A DNA stretch of 64,000 nucleotides from Bombella pluederhausensis (GCF_026385525.1 NZ_JANIDY010000004.1:62001-126000), one strand, 5' to 3'; positions 54,694-63,846 are shown, numbered from the stretch's first letter. A program made the numbers and translations. The notes: generated by a model from the sequence alone, not told the origin.

Positions 54694-55515
54694 ATGACAT
54701 CATCGCCATGCCCTTTCCTCTGGTTTAATGATGATCTTCTCCTGGCAGACAGGCCCATCGTGACGGCACAGGACCGGGGCCTCCTGCTGGGTGATGGGCT
54801 TTTTGAGACCATGCAGCTCCGCAACGGGACGGTACCCTTTCTGGCAAACCATCTTTCCCGGCTGGAAGAAGGCTGCCGCATCCTGCACCTGCCATCCCCT
54901 GACCGGAACATGATTCATGCCGCTCTGGGCCGTCTGGCCGCCGCCAACAGCCTGACGGATGGCTCCGTCCGCCTGACTCTCACACGGGGCCCCGGCCCAC
55001 GGGGACTGACACCGCCCGCCACACCCCACACCACGCTGCTCATCACCACAGCCCCTTCACCCGGCCATGCTCCTCACCCTGTCCGCCTGCACATAAGCGC
55101 ACAGAGGCGGGACCGGCAGGCCGTGCTGAACCGGGTGAAGTCTCTCAACGCCCTGCCCGCCATCCTTGCCCGCATGGAAGCACAGGAACAGGGAGCCGAT
55201 GACGCCCTCTGGCTGACCCATGAAGGCGAGATTGCCGAGGCCACCGCTGCCAGCTTTCTGGCCCTGATGGATGGGCAGATTGTCACGCCGCCCCTTTCTG
55301 CCGGGATTCTGCCCGGTATCTCCCGTGCCCGCCTGCTGGAAGCCGGACTCTGTACAGAACACACCCTGACAGAAACCGACATTCCCCATCTTCAGGGGGC
55401 ATGGCTCGTCACGGCCCTGAGCCTGACACCCGTCACGGCCATAGGAGCGCAAGACATGTCCCCCCAGCCAGAACTGACGGCCCGCCTGCGGGATTTTCTG
55501 TATGACAGCCCGTGA
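54694..55515 (+). CDS. pabC: 4-amino-4-deoxychorismate lyase
   Basis: A 273-aa fold-type IV PLP enzyme that releases pyruvate and p-aminobenzoate. LLGDGLFETMQLRNG near the N-terminus, RVKSLNALPAILARMEAQEQ (PLP lysine in VKSLN), DALWLTHEGEIAEATAASFL and PPLSAGILPGISR are characteristic. The start follows the pabB stop by 3 bp, so the two form an operon supplying p-aminobenzoate for folC's pathway. A branched-chain aminotransferase is the alternative family member, less likely in this context. Confidence 0.92.
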   Translation: MTSSPCPFLWFNDDLLLADRPIVTAQDRGLLLGDGLFETMQLRNGTVPFLANHLSRLEEGCRILHLPSPDRNMIHAALGRLAAANSLTDGSVRLTLTRGPGPRGLTPPATPHTTLLITTAPSPGHAPHPVRLHISAQRRDRQAVLNRVKSLNALPAILARMEAQEQGADDALWLTHEGEIAEATAASFLALMDGQIVTPPLSAGILPGISRARLLEAGLCTEHTLTETDIPHLQGAWLVTALSLTPVTAIGAQDMSPQPELTARLRDFLYDSP

Positions 55516-55568
55516 CGCCACCATCTGAACCATTGAATCCCCCCAGACCAACCGCCACATCTCCTTTC

Positions 55569-57716
55569 ATGACTTCTGATAAACACACCCCCATCGCCCC
55601 CGCTCTGCCCAAGGCCCCCGTGGCCCGGCGCAATCCCATCGTTCTGGAACAGCTTGGCCGTACCCGCACAGATGCCTATGCATGGATGAAGGATGAAAAC
55701 TGGCAGAAAGTCCTGCGTGATCCTTCTGTCCTGCGTGACGACATCCGCAGCCACCTGAAGCAGGAAAATGCCTATACGGATGCCGTACTGGCCGAAACGG
55801 TGCCGCTTCAGGAAGAACTCTTTAAAGAGATGGTTGGCCGCATCCCACCAGCAGAAGAATCCGTTCCCCTGCCGAGTGGCCCGTGGCTCTACAGCCTGCG
55901 CTACGAGAAGGACGCCCAGTATCCGCTCCATGTCCGCCGTCCCCGCAAGGCCGGTACCAACGAGGCCGATGGGCCGGAAGAAATCCTCCTGAACGTGAAC
56001 GAGCTTGCTGCCCAGCACAGCTTCTACAGCCTCGCTCAGGCCGCCCATACAGAAGACCACCGCTATTACGTCTATGCTGAAGACGTGCAGGGTTCGGAAG
56101 TGTACCGGATTCAGGTCAAGGACCTCTCCACGGGTACGCTCTGCGCCCCCACCGTGGAAAGCAGCACGGGCAGCTTCACCCTCTCACCGGACAGCCAGTA
56201 TCTTTTCTGGATTTACCGGGACGATCATGGCCGTCCCTCCCGCATCTACCGCCGCCCGCTTCTGGGAGGTGAGGACACGCTCATCTTCGATGAGACAGAC
56301 CCCGGCTTCTTCCTCAGCATTGGCGTCAGCGCCTCCCGGAAATGGATCGCCATTGAACGGGGCGATCATGACACGAACGAGACCCTGCTCATCCCCGCTG
56401 CTGACCCGACAGCCATGCCCAGGGTGGCGGCACCACTGGTACGGGGCGAACGCTATAGCCTGACCCACTGGCATGACCGCTTCATCATCCTGACCAATGC
56501 AGGCGGGGCCATCGACTTCAAACTGATGACCGCCCCAGAAGCCACGCCAGACCGTGCCCACTGGCAGGAATTCCTGCCCCATGAGGATGGGCACTTCCTG
56601 CTTGGTGTCAGCGCTGGAAGGGACCATCTGGCATGGATTGAGCGGCGCAACGGCAATACGGAAATCTTCACCCTCAGCCGCAGTGATGCTGACAAGGGCG
56701 ACATCCGCCGCCATGCCCACCATATCAGCATGGATGAGCCCGCCTATACGCTCAGCCTGCTGGGTGTTCTGGAATATGAACAGCCTGTCCTGCGCTATAT
56801 CTACCAGTCCCCCACCACACCGGCGCATTGGTATGATTACGACATGCAGACCGGCGAGAAGATGCTCCGCAAGATACGGGATGTCCCCTCCGGGCATGAC
56901 CCGGCTGCCTATGAGACACGCCGCCTTTTCGCACAGGCTGATGACGGGGCTCTGATACCCATCACCCTCCTGATGAAGAAAGGCACAGAGCTAAATGGAA
57001 AGAATCCCATGCTGCTCTATGGCTATGGGTCTTACGGTATCTCCATGGAGGCCAGCTTCTCCACCACAGCCCTCAGCCTCGTTGATCGTGGCGTGATTCA
57101 CGCTACGGCCCATGTGCGAGGTGGCAGTGAGAAAGGCTGGAACTGGTTCCTTGAAGGCCGAGCCACCAAGAAGACCAACAGCTTCACCGACTTCATCAGC
57201 TGCGCCCGCCATCTGATTGCCGAGAAATACACCGCCGCCCGCCACATCGTGGCGCATGGCGGTTCAGCCGGTGGCCTGCTGATGGGCGCTATTGCCAACA
57301 TGGCGCCAGAACTTTTTGCAGGCATTGCCGCACAGGTGCCCTTTGTGGACATGCTCAACACCATGTCCGACACATCCCTGCCTCTCACACCGCCAGAGTG
57401 GCCGGAATGGGGTAACCCGCTGACAGACCCGGAGGCTTATGACCTCATCGCCAGCTACTCCCCCTATGACAATATCCGCCCGGTAGCCTATCCGGCGATT
57501 CTGGCAATGGGTGGCCTGTCCGACCCCCGTGTGACCTACTGGGAGCCTGCCAAATGGATCGCCCGCCTGCGGGAAGAAGCACGCGGTGGCCCCTTCCTCT
57601 GCCAGATCAACATGGAGGCAGGCCATGGCGGGTCTTCAGGCCGTTTTGCCCGCCTGAAGGAAGTTGCCCTCGTGCAGGCCTTCGCCCTCTGGAGCCTGAA
57701 ACGGGCAGCGCACTGA
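55569..57716 (+). CDS. ptrB: Oligopeptidase B (prolyl oligopeptidase family, S9A)
   Basis: A 715-aa serine peptidase that cleaves short peptides, typically after Lys/Arg. I took the ATG at 55569; a GTG at 55512 overlapping the pabC stop would add 19 residues. The N-terminal beta-propeller begins with ARRNPIVLEQLGRTRTDAYA and WMKDENW. The catalytic domain shows the NPMLLYGYGSYG segment, the nucleophile Ser566 in HGGSAGGLLMG, and His686 in EAGHGGSSGR, with an Asp before it. It has no signal peptide. A strong terminator follows the stop by 15 bp. Confidence 0.94.
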   Translation: MTSDKHTPIAPALPKAPVARRNPIVLEQLGRTRTDAYAWMKDENWQKVLRDPSVLRDDIRSHLKQENAYTDAVLAETVPLQEELFKEMVGRIPPAEESVPLPSGPWLYSLRYEKDAQYPLHVRRPRKAGTNEADGPEEILLNVNELAAQHSFYSLAQAAHTEDHRYYVYAEDVQGSEVYRIQVKDLSTGTLCAPTVESSTGSFTLSPDSQYLFWIYRDDHGRPSRIYRRPLLGGEDTLIFDETDPGFFLSIGVSASRKWIAIERGDHDTNETLLIPAADPTAMPRVAAPLVRGERYSLTHWHDRFIILTNAGGAIDFKLMTAPEATPDRAHWQEFLPHEDGHFLLGVSAGRDHLAWIERRNGNTEIFTLSRSDADKGDIRRHAHHISMDEPAYTLSLLGVLEYEQPVLRYIYQSPTTPAHWYDYDMQTGEKMLRKIRDVPSGHDPAAYETRRLFAQADDGALIPITLLMKKGTELNGKNPMLLYGYGSYGISMEASFSTTALSLVDRGVIHATAHVRGGSEKGWNWFLEGRATKKTNSFTDFISCARHLIAEKYTAARHIVAHGGSAGGLLMGAIANMAPELFAGIAAQVPFVDMLNTMSDTSLPLTPPEWPEWGNPLTDPEAYDLIASYSPYDNIRPVAYPAILAMGGLSDPRVTYWEPAKWIARLREEARGGPFLCQINMEAGHGGSSGRFARLKEVALVQAFALWSLKRAAH

Positions 57717-57731
57717 CCGTCTAAAAGAAAA

Positions 57732-57766
57732 GCCCCTGCTCCTTTTTATGGGACAGGGGCTTTTTT
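57732..57766. terminator. Terminator after oligopeptidase B
   Basis: GCCCCTG (57732-57738) pairs with CAGGGGC (57754-57760), with a 15-nt loop able to form inner pairs, followed by six T. On the minus strand it lies 18 bp beyond the end of the hypothetical gene and is followed by an A-tract complement, so it can serve both. Confidence 0.88.
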
Positions 57767-57784
57767 CATGACGGGTTCATCACG

Positions 57785-58246
57785 TCACTGTAAATCATCG
57801 CTCTGTTCATCCGAATCGAGTTCGGAAAGCTGAGCGCATATTTTACCCAACCGGGCATTCTGTCCCGCAGCACCACCTTCGCAGGCTGTCTGAGCGTCCT
57901 TGCCACAGCTCGACACCACGCTCTCCATGTCCGATTCCAGCACATCTCGCAGAAGACCGACATCAAAGCTACGCTGGGCTGTTTCTTCCACATCAAGCTG
58001 TTTCTGCACCTTGTGCATCTCATCCAGATTCTTCAGGCAGAGTTTGCCCGCAGAACTGGGGCTGACCCGCAGAACGGCAAGGATGTTGTTCACCACGACA
58101 CCCTTGGCATTCACGTTGGGGTCATCATCATCCGTCCGGGCAGAGCCTCCAGCCCATGCCGGGCTGGCAAGACAGGCCGCACCCAGAAGCAGGGCAAACC
58201 CGGCAGAACGGACGCGCACGGAAAAAAAAGAAGAAGACTGGCTCAT
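57785..58246 (-). CDS. Secreted hypothetical protein with an acidic C-terminus
   Basis: A 153-aa protein from the ATG at 58246. A Sec signal peptide (FALLLGAACLASPAWAGG) ends near residue 35, followed by an Asp-rich stretch (TDDDDPN) and a helical domain with four cysteines (KLCLKNL, SSCGKDAQTACEGG, KICAQL) that could make two disulfides in the periplasm. The last 12 residues are acidic. I do not recognise the family. It is transcribed divergently from rpmJ, with 187 bp between them. Confidence 0.7.
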   Translation of the reverse strand: MSQSSSFFSVRVRSAGFALLLGAACLASPAWAGGSARTDDDDPNVNAKGVVVNNILAVLRVSPSSAGKLCLKNLDEMHKVQKQLDVEETAQRSFDVGLLRDVLESDMESVVSSCGKDAQTACEGGAAGQNARLGKICAQLSELDSDEQSDDLQ

Positions 58247-58433
58247 GCCGGGCACCATAATCGGAAACAGATCAGGGGGAAATGGGGCTTTTCCTCTCCA
58301 TAACCTTGACTCACCCCTACCTGACAGGGTATGCGGACGCCAAGTTTCGCGGGCGTTTTCAGCCCTGCATTATGAGAGCCGCTGCCCAACAGGGTAGACT
58401 GGCCTGTCTTTTCTGTCGGGGAGCCTGAACATC

Positions 58434-58559
58434 ATGAAGATCCGTAACAGCCTGAAGTCCGCTAAGGTTCGTGACAAGAACTGCCGCATCGTGCGCCGTC
58501 GTGGTCGCGTGTATGTCATCAACAAGCAGAACCCGCGCATGAAGGCCCGTCAGGGCTGA
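58434..58559 (+). CDS. rpmJ: 50S ribosomal protein L36
   Basis: A 41-aa basic protein, [20 protein letters not shown] then [21 protein letters not shown], clearly L36 of the long form common in alphaproteobacteria. This type lacks the zinc-binding cysteine set of the short L36; only one Cys is present. GGGGAG lies 11 nt upstream of the ATG. It is a single-gene unit; a pair of related hairpins with a T7 run follows about 80 bp downstream. Confidence 0.97.
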   Translation: MKIRNSLKSAKVRDKNCRIVRRRGRVYVINKQNPRMKARQG

Positions 58560-58571
58560 GCTGACAGACCA

Positions 58572-59309
58572 ATGAGACGGTGCGGCATGTCCACGGCTCC
58601 GCTGCACCGCTCTGTCTGTCACGCTTTCCAGCGTGCAGCCTCCTTCGGGGGGCTGAAGCCTCCTGCCTTGCGGCTGGGGGCTTTTTTTGTGGTGGTTTTC
58701 GGTAGCTTCTGCGTCATGTCTTCCGCCACTATGGCGGCCTCACCGCCCGCACATGAACAAGGCCACAATACCACTTCCCACGACAAACAGGCTCCATCTC
58801 CTCCTAAAAAACCACACAGGCCAAGCCTGAAAGAAAAACTGGAACAGACCGAGCAGACCATTGCCAGCGAGCAGGACGACCAGAAAGCCCAGAGCCTGAT
58901 GAAAAAGGCCGAGACCCTGCGCCTCTATAGCGTAAAAAATAGTGGCCGCATCCTGCTCAACGAAGCACAGGATGAGCTCAAACAGGGCCACACCAGTGAG
59001 GCAGAAAAAGACCTCTCCGCTGCCCTGACCCTCCAGCCTGATAATGCCTTTCTCCGCCGCCAACGGGCGGCTGTCCGCTTCCTCGGCAATGATCTGACAG
59101 GCGCCGTACAGGATTTACAGGTCGCTCTGGTGGGTGATCCCGGCGATGCCCAAAGCTGGGACCTTCTGACACGCACACAGGAACAGCTCCATCACCCGCA
59201 TCAGGCCCTCCATGCCTATACCGAGGCCCTGACACACGCCCCCCTGCTCCCCAATGGGCAGAAACGCTACAGGCAGCTTGAGCAACAGGCCAACGGCATC
59301 CCGGACTGA
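58572..59309 (+). CDS. TPR-type exported protein (start uncertain)
   Basis: An open frame of up to 245 aa. The C-terminal 150 residues contain tetratricopeptide-like repeats (ILLNEAQDELKQGHTSEAEK DLSAALTLQPDN, then DLTGAVQDLQVALVGDPGDA and HHPHQALHAYTEALTHAPLL). A hydrophobic segment (LGAFFVVVFGSFCVMSSATMA) followed by AASPPAH looks like a signal peptide, but its natural n-region would start at the TTG at 58668, after the rpmJ terminator hairpins; ATGs at 58572 and 58587 give an unusual long leader and lack good ribosome sites. The middle is charged (PPKKPHRPSLKEKLEQTEQT). A scaffold role in the periplasm is plausible, but function is unknown. Confidence 0.7.
   Translation: MRRCGMSTAPLHRSVCHAFQRAASFGGLKPPALRLGAFFVVVFGSFCVMSSATMAASPPAHEQGHNTTSHDKQAPSPPKKPHRPSLKEKLEQTEQTIASEQDDQKAQSLMKKAETLRLYSVKNSGRILLNEAQDELKQGHTSEAEKDLSAALTLQPDNAFLRRQRAAVRFLGNDLTGAVQDLQVALVGDPGDAQSWDLLTRTQEQLHHPHQALHAYTEALTHAPLLPNGQKRYRQLEQQANGIPD
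58637..58688 (+). terminator. Tandem hairpins AGCCTCC...GGGGGCT (rpmJ terminator/possible attenuator)
   Basis: The same 7-bp stem occurs twice in a row. The first is AGCCTCC-TTCG-GGGGGCT (58637-58654, UUCG tetraloop). The second is AGCCTCC (58657-58663), 12-nt loop, GGGGGCT (58676-58682), then T to 58688. Each left arm can pair with either right arm, so alternative folds compete. The T-run makes the second hairpin an intrinsic terminator for rpmJ. It lies inside the 58572 open frame. Confidence 0.8.
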
Positions 59310-59325
59310 TCACGCCCCTCCGGCT

Positions 59326-61575
59326 CTACATGAAAGAAACCGGGTCCACATCCACATCAATACGGGCATCATTCTTGCGTGGAGCCCCGTCCAGCCACCG
59401 CCGCAGCAGGGGCTGAAGGGCAATATTACGATGGGTCCGCAACAGAAGACGGTAACGATAACGGTCTCTCAATAAAGCCAGCGGAGCCGGAGCCGGTCCC
59501 AGAACCTGAATCCCTTCCCCCCGTGGTGCATGGAGTGCCAGAAGACGGGCCAGCTCCTCAGCCTGCCGCTCCTTTGGTGCACTGACGATCACCGCGGCCA
59601 GACGCCCGTAAGGCGGCCAGAAGCCGGGGCGTCTCTGGGCGGCTTCCTGCTCCATGAAGCTGATGAAGTCATTGGCCAGAAGGGCCTTCATCACCGGGTG
59701 ATCGCCCGCATAGCTCTGCAACATCACCTGCCCCGGCTTCGTGCCACGCCCCGCACGGCCTGCCACCTGATGAAGAAGCTGCATGGTCCGTTCTGCTGCC
59801 CGCAGATCACCACCACCCAGCCCCAGATCAGCATCCACCACGCCAACAAGGGTCAGGTCCGGGAAGTGCCACCCCTTGGCCACGACCTGCGTGCCAATAA
59901 TCAGGTCCACTTCCTTATTGGAGATTTTCCGCACGGCTTCTTCCATAGCTGTAGGAGAGGTCAGCGTATCGGAGGCCATGCTCAACAGCCGGGCATCGGG
60001 AAAACGGGCCTGCGCTTCCTCGTGAATCCGCTCTACGCCCGGCCCGATCGGCACGAGACTGTCCTGCGCCCCACAGGATGAACAGGCACTGATGAGCGGC
60101 TGGGTATATTCACAATGATGACAGGCCAGAATCCGCCGCCGCCTGTGTTCCACCATCCATGCCGAGCAGTGCGGGCATTGCAGACGATACCCGCAGGCCC
60201 GGCAGAGCGTCATCGGTGCATAGCCACGCCGGTTGAGAAACAGCATACTCTGCTCACCGGCCTGCATCCGCTCCTCAATACTCTCGCAGAGCAGAGGAGA
60301 CAGGAACTGCCCCCGCTCCGGGCCATGCTCCTTCATGTCGATCAGGATGATTTCCGGCATCTGTGCTGCCCCATGCCGGGCCTCCAGCACTTCATGACGG
60401 AAACGGCCTTTCTGCACATTGACCAGCGTTTCCATAGAGGGAGTGGCAGAGACAAGAATGACCGCCGCCTGCACCAGACGGGCCCGCACGATGGCCATAT
60501 CCCGCCCGTGATAAAGCACACCTTCTTCCTGCTTGTAGGTGTTCTCATGCTCCTCATCGACCACCACAAGCCCAAGGCGGGCAAAGGGCAGGAACAGGGC
60601 AGAGCGTGCCCCCACAACAACCTGCTGCCGTCCCTCCGCAATGGCACACCATGTTTCCCGCCGTGTCTTCTTCCCTAGCTCGGAGTGCCAGACAGCAGGC
60701 CGGATGCCAAAACGCCGCTCAAACCGTTCTGTCCACTGGGCCGTCAGGACAATCTCCGGCAGAAGCACCAGCACCTGCCGCCCCTGTTTCAGACACGCCG
60801 CTACAGCCTCGAAATAGACTTCCGTCTTACCGGAACCTGTCACCCCTTCCAGCAGCGTGACATTAAAGGCCCGTGCCTTCACCCCGGCCACCAGAGCCTC
60901 AGCCGCCTCAGCCTGTTCCTCGGACAGAACCGGCGGAGCATGCTCGGGGTTGGCCTGCTCGGAGGGAGATGATGCCTCCATGAGGCATTCTTCCAGAACG
61001 CCCGCATTGGCCAGACCACGAATCACCGCCGCGCTGGCTCCACTTGCCGCACTCAGCATCGCCGTGCTGCTGGGACTCCGGGCCTCCAGAGCCGCCAGAA
61101 CAGCCTTACGGGCCGGTGTCAGACGCACGGACTCCGGCAGAGAGCCGGGTTTCCGTACCCACCCCATGGCAGGCTTCATCCCACCTGCCTGCGCTGGAAC
61201 ACGCAGGGCAATTGCCAGAACCATACCCGGCGCACTCAGCCCATAGGCTGCCACCCAATCAATGAACCGGCGTAGATCATCCGGCAGGGGCGGGACATGC
61301 TCCAGCACCCCCGTGATGGACCGCAGCTTCTCGAAAGCAATCACCCGCCCTTTAGCGGGCGGACGAAAATCAGGCGGAAGATGGGTAGGCTGGCTGTCCC
61401 AGACACAGCCTGTCAGCTCCTGCCGCCCCAGCGGCACACGCACCAGCGTACCCGGTGCCAGAGGCCTGTCAGACCGATAATCCAGCGGGCCATCAAAAGG
61501 GCGCGGCACCAGAACGGAAAGACGATGACCGGCTTCCATTCTCCTGCTATGGGGGGAGAGGCTGTTGTCTGCCAT
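59326..61575 (-). CDS. priA: Primosomal protein N' (PriA helicase)
   Basis: A 749-aa replication-restart helicase that reloads DnaB at collapsed forks. The N-terminal 3'-DNA-binding domain (RLSVLVPRPFDGPLDYRSDR, GTLVRVPLGRQELTGCVW) is followed by the SF2 helicase with GVTGSGKTEVYFEA, VVVDEEHENTYKQEEG and VVVGARSALFLPFARL. A zinc-binding cysteine cluster follows (CRACGYRLQCPHC, CHHCEYTQPLISACSSCG), then the QVAGRAGRG motif. It is divergent from xerC, with only 34 bp between the two start codons. Confidence 0.96.
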   Translation of the reverse strand: MADNSLSPHSRRMEAGHRLSVLVPRPFDGPLDYRSDRPLAPGTLVRVPLGRQELTGCVWDSQPTHLPPDFRPPAKGRVIAFEKLRSITGVLEHVPPLPDDLRRFIDWVAAYGLSAPGMVLAIALRVPAQAGGMKPAMGWVRKPGSLPESVRLTPARKAVLAALEARSPSSTAMLSAASGASAAVIRGLANAGVLEECLMEASSPSEQANPEHAPPVLSEEQAEAAEALVAGVKARAFNVTLLEGVTGSGKTEVYFEAVAACLKQGRQVLVLLPEIVLTAQWTERFERRFGIRPAVWHSELGKKTRRETWCAIAEGRQQVVVGARSALFLPFARLGLVVVDEEHENTYKQEEGVLYHGRDMAIVRARLVQAAVILVSATPSMETLVNVQKGRFRHEVLEARHGAAQMPEIILIDMKEHGPERGQFLSPLLCESIEERMQAGEQSMLFLNRRGYAPMTLCRACGYRLQCPHCSAWMVEHRRRRILACHHCEYTQPLISACSSCGAQDSLVPIGPGVERIHEEAQARFPDARLLSMASDTLTSPTAMEEAVRKISNKEVDLIIGTQVVAKGWHFPDLTLVGVVDADLGLGGGDLRAAERTMQLLHQVAGRAGRGTKPGQVMLQSYAGDHPVMKALLANDFISFMEQEAAQRRPGFWPPYGRLAAVIVSAPKERQAEELARLLALHAPRGEGIQVLGPAPAPLALLRDRYRYRLLLRTHRNIALQPLLRRWLDGAPRKNDARIDVDVDPVSFM

Positions 61576-61609
61576 GCTTCCATCCTAACCTCTCCGGCGG
61601 GGAAATACC

Positions 61610-62614
61610 ATGAGCCTTCCTTCTGGAAGCCCCACCTCAGGCTCCGTGAACATCCATACCGCCCATGAGGCTCTGACAGCATGGCAGGACTGGTTGACCT
61701 ACGAAAAACGGGCCAGCAAGGCCACACGAACAGCCTATCTACATGATGTCTCTCTCGCTCTTGGGTTCTTCAGCCGTCATTTTGGTGGCGACCTGCCCCT
61801 GACAGCACTGGGCGAGCTGAAACTGGCTGATTTTCGCTCATGGCTGGCCCATGAGACAACCCGTGCCGAGAAAGCAGCCCGCCTCTATCCCGGTGGCCGC
61901 CATACGCCGGATGGCCACGCCCGCAGCCGGGCCCGCCGCATCTCCGCCCTGCGGGCCTTTTACCGCTATCTGGAAAAAGAACACCGCATCACCAATCCTG
62001 CCCTTGCCCTCCTCCGCAGCCCCCGCCTGAAGACCCGTCTCCCCCGCCCTCTAACGCCAGAAGCCGCCCGGATGGCCCCGGAAGGCATTGCCGAACAGAC
62101 CATCAATAACGGTTTTGCCCTGCGGGATGCCGCCCTGTTCACCCTGCTTTACGGGGCTGGACTACGCATCAGCGAAGGGCTGGACCTTAATGTCGGAGAC
62201 ATAGAAAAAATCAGCGATGATATCCTGTTCGTCACGGGGAAAGGCGGGAAAGAACGAGCCGTACCCATTCTGCCGCAGGTCCGGCAGGCCCTGAATGACT
62301 GGCTGGCTGTTCATCCGTCCCCTCATGCCAATGCTCCGCTTTTCTGCGGTGTACGGGGCGGACGACTCAATCCGGGCGTAGCCCAGCGGGCCATGAGGCA
62401 GTGGCGCATGTCCGAAGGGCTGCCCGATTCTGCCACACCCCACGCCCTACGCCACGCCTTTGCGTCCCATCTCCTCCAGAATGGTGCTGACCTGCGCACG
62501 ATTCAGGAGCTTCTGGGCCATGCCAGCCTCTCCAGCACACAGATATACACGCTGGCCGATGAACAGCACCTTATGGAGGTCTGGCAGAAAGCCCATCCCC
62601 GTGCCGATCGCTGA
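61610..62614 (+). CDS. xerC: Tyrosine recombinase XerC
   Basis: A 334-aa site-specific recombinase that, with XerD, resolves chromosome dimers at dif. The N-terminal SAM-like domain has WLTYEKRASKATRTAYLHDV. The catalytic set is complete: Arg186 (GLRISEGL), Lys in GKGGKERAVPI, His278 and Arg281 (PHALRHAFASHLL), His304 (LLGHASLSST) and Tyr313 (QIYT). GGGGA lies 8 nt before the ATG. It could be mistaken for a phage integrase, but context next to priA and the length fit XerC. Confidence 0.93.
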   Translation: MSLPSGSPTSGSVNIHTAHEALTAWQDWLTYEKRASKATRTAYLHDVSLALGFFSRHFGGDLPLTALGELKLADFRSWLAHETTRAEKAARLYPGGRHTPDGHARSRARRISALRAFYRYLEKEHRITNPALALLRSPRLKTRLPRPLTPEAARMAPEGIAEQTINNGFALRDAALFTLLYGAGLRISEGLDLNVGDIEKISDDILFVTGKGGKERAVPILPQVRQALNDWLAVHPSPHANAPLFCGVRGGRLNPGVAQRAMRQWRMSEGLPDSATPHALRHAFASHLLQNGADLRTIQELLGHASLSSTQIYTLADEQHLMEVWQKAHPRADR

Positions 62615-62668
62615 CAGTACCTGACCTTTCTTTTCTCTGACGCCATTTCCGGGCAGACCCATTACCTC

Positions 62669-63616
62669 ATGACTACGCACACCACCCGTTTTCTTCCTGT
62701 CCTTTCCGGCCTGCTGCTGGCTTTCCACTGTTTCCTGTCTTCCTCTGCGGCTCTGGCCTCCGGGCCTGAATCAGCCTGCCGCCAGACGCACATCACCACG
62801 CTCCCCCTCAAGGAAACGGGATATTACCTGACAACCGTGGCGCAGATTCATGGCCGCTCCCTCTCCATGATTGTCGATACAGGGTCGGAAGGCAGCCTAC
62901 TGACGCCGGATGCCATTGGTCGGCTGCATCTCACACCCAATGAAGAAGACGCCACCATCATCTCCGGGCCGGACGGGCGAGGCCATGTCGTGCCGACCAT
63001 ACAGCTGGCCTCCATCACGCTGGGGCAACTCACCTATCATCATCCCATCCTGCCACTGGGCGCCCTGCCGGGCTTCCCTGCCATACAGCCGCCCGTGCTG
63101 GGGCTGATCGGCATGGATCTGCTCGGTCATTATGATCTGGACCTCGACCTCCCCCATCACAGGCTAAGCCTGTGGGAAATTCGCAGCAGTTCCATCCTCT
63201 GCCGCCAGCCACCCTTCTGGTCCCGGCCGGGGCAGAAACTCGTCTCCCAGCGCATCCGCAATCGCTTCTTCATTCCCTTTACGCTGGATGGTCAGACAGG
63301 CCTTGCGCTGATCGACAGCGGTGCCCGCTCCCACATCATCAGCAAGGACTTCGTGCACAGGCTGGGCATCACGAAAGAGGAGCTGGACCGCGACCCCGGT
63401 GGCACAAGCGCCGGTATTGGCGACAGGGAACACCGCTATCACTGGCATCGTTTTAACCGCCTCACCCTTGGCGGTCAGACACAACTTCACCCGGTGCTTA
63501 CCGTAACCTCCCTGCATGAGCAGGCCGATATGCTTTTAGGCGCCGACTGGCTGCTCCATCATCAGCTCTGGCTCTCGGCAGGGCCGGAACGCGCTGTTTT
63601 CATACAAAAACCCTGA
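62669..63616 (+). CDS. Secreted protein with two retropepsin-like aspartic protease domains
   Basis: A 315-aa protein with a Sec signal (VLSGLLLAFHCFLSSSAALA). Two aspartic-protease active-site motifs are visible: Asp70-Thr-Gly (SMIVDTGSEGSLL) and Asp216-Ser-Gly (LALIDSGARSHII), each followed by the family's hydrophobic-Gly end (LIGMDLLGH; LLGADWLLHH). So the chain looks like a fused dimer of retropepsin-like/clan AA domains (gag-pre/ASP_protease type), mimicking pepsin's two lobes. The sites are about 146 residues apart. Proteolytic activity is likely but unproven, and the substrate is unknown. It may be cotranscribed with xerC. Confidence 0.82.
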   Translation: MTTHTTRFLPVLSGLLLAFHCFLSSSAALASGPESACRQTHITTLPLKETGYYLTTVAQIHGRSLSMIVDTGSEGSLLTPDAIGRLHLTPNEEDATIISGPDGRGHVVPTIQLASITLGQLTYHHPILPLGALPGFPAIQPPVLGLIGMDLLGHYDLDLDLPHHRLSLWEIRSSSILCRQPPFWSRPGQKLVSQRIRNRFFIPFTLDGQTGLALIDSGARSHIISKDFVHRLGITKEELDRDPGGTSAGIGDREHRYHWHRFNRLTLGGQTQLHPVLTVTSLHEQADMLLGADWLLHHQLWLSAGPERAVFIQKP

Positions 63617-63737
63617 AAGAGGATCTTCATGAAGAAAAACGTAAAAAAGTGATATTTCTCTATTGCCATCATCCCCGTATCCCGCTAGATAGACGCCATC
63701 CCAAGGGAACAACGCTTTCACAGAAAAGCGAAAGACT

Positions 63738-63808
<71 letters not shown>

Positions 63809-63814
<6 letters not shown>

Positions 63815-63846
63815 CTCCTTTCTCAGAAAAGGGTGGCGCTTTTTTT
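63809..63846 (+). terminator. Terminator overlapping the 3' end of tRNA-Asp
   Basis: GCGCCA (63809-63814, the last bases of the tRNA) pairs with TGGCGC (63834-63839), with an inner CCTTT/AAAGG, and is followed by seven T. The stem thus uses the tRNA's own CCA end; processing and termination compete for the same bases. Confidence 0.9.

Noticed and set aside
61610-62614. Phage integrase marking a mobile island
   Set aside because: Length, catalytic set and position beside priA fit chromosomal XerC; no attachment-site repeats or phage genes surround it.
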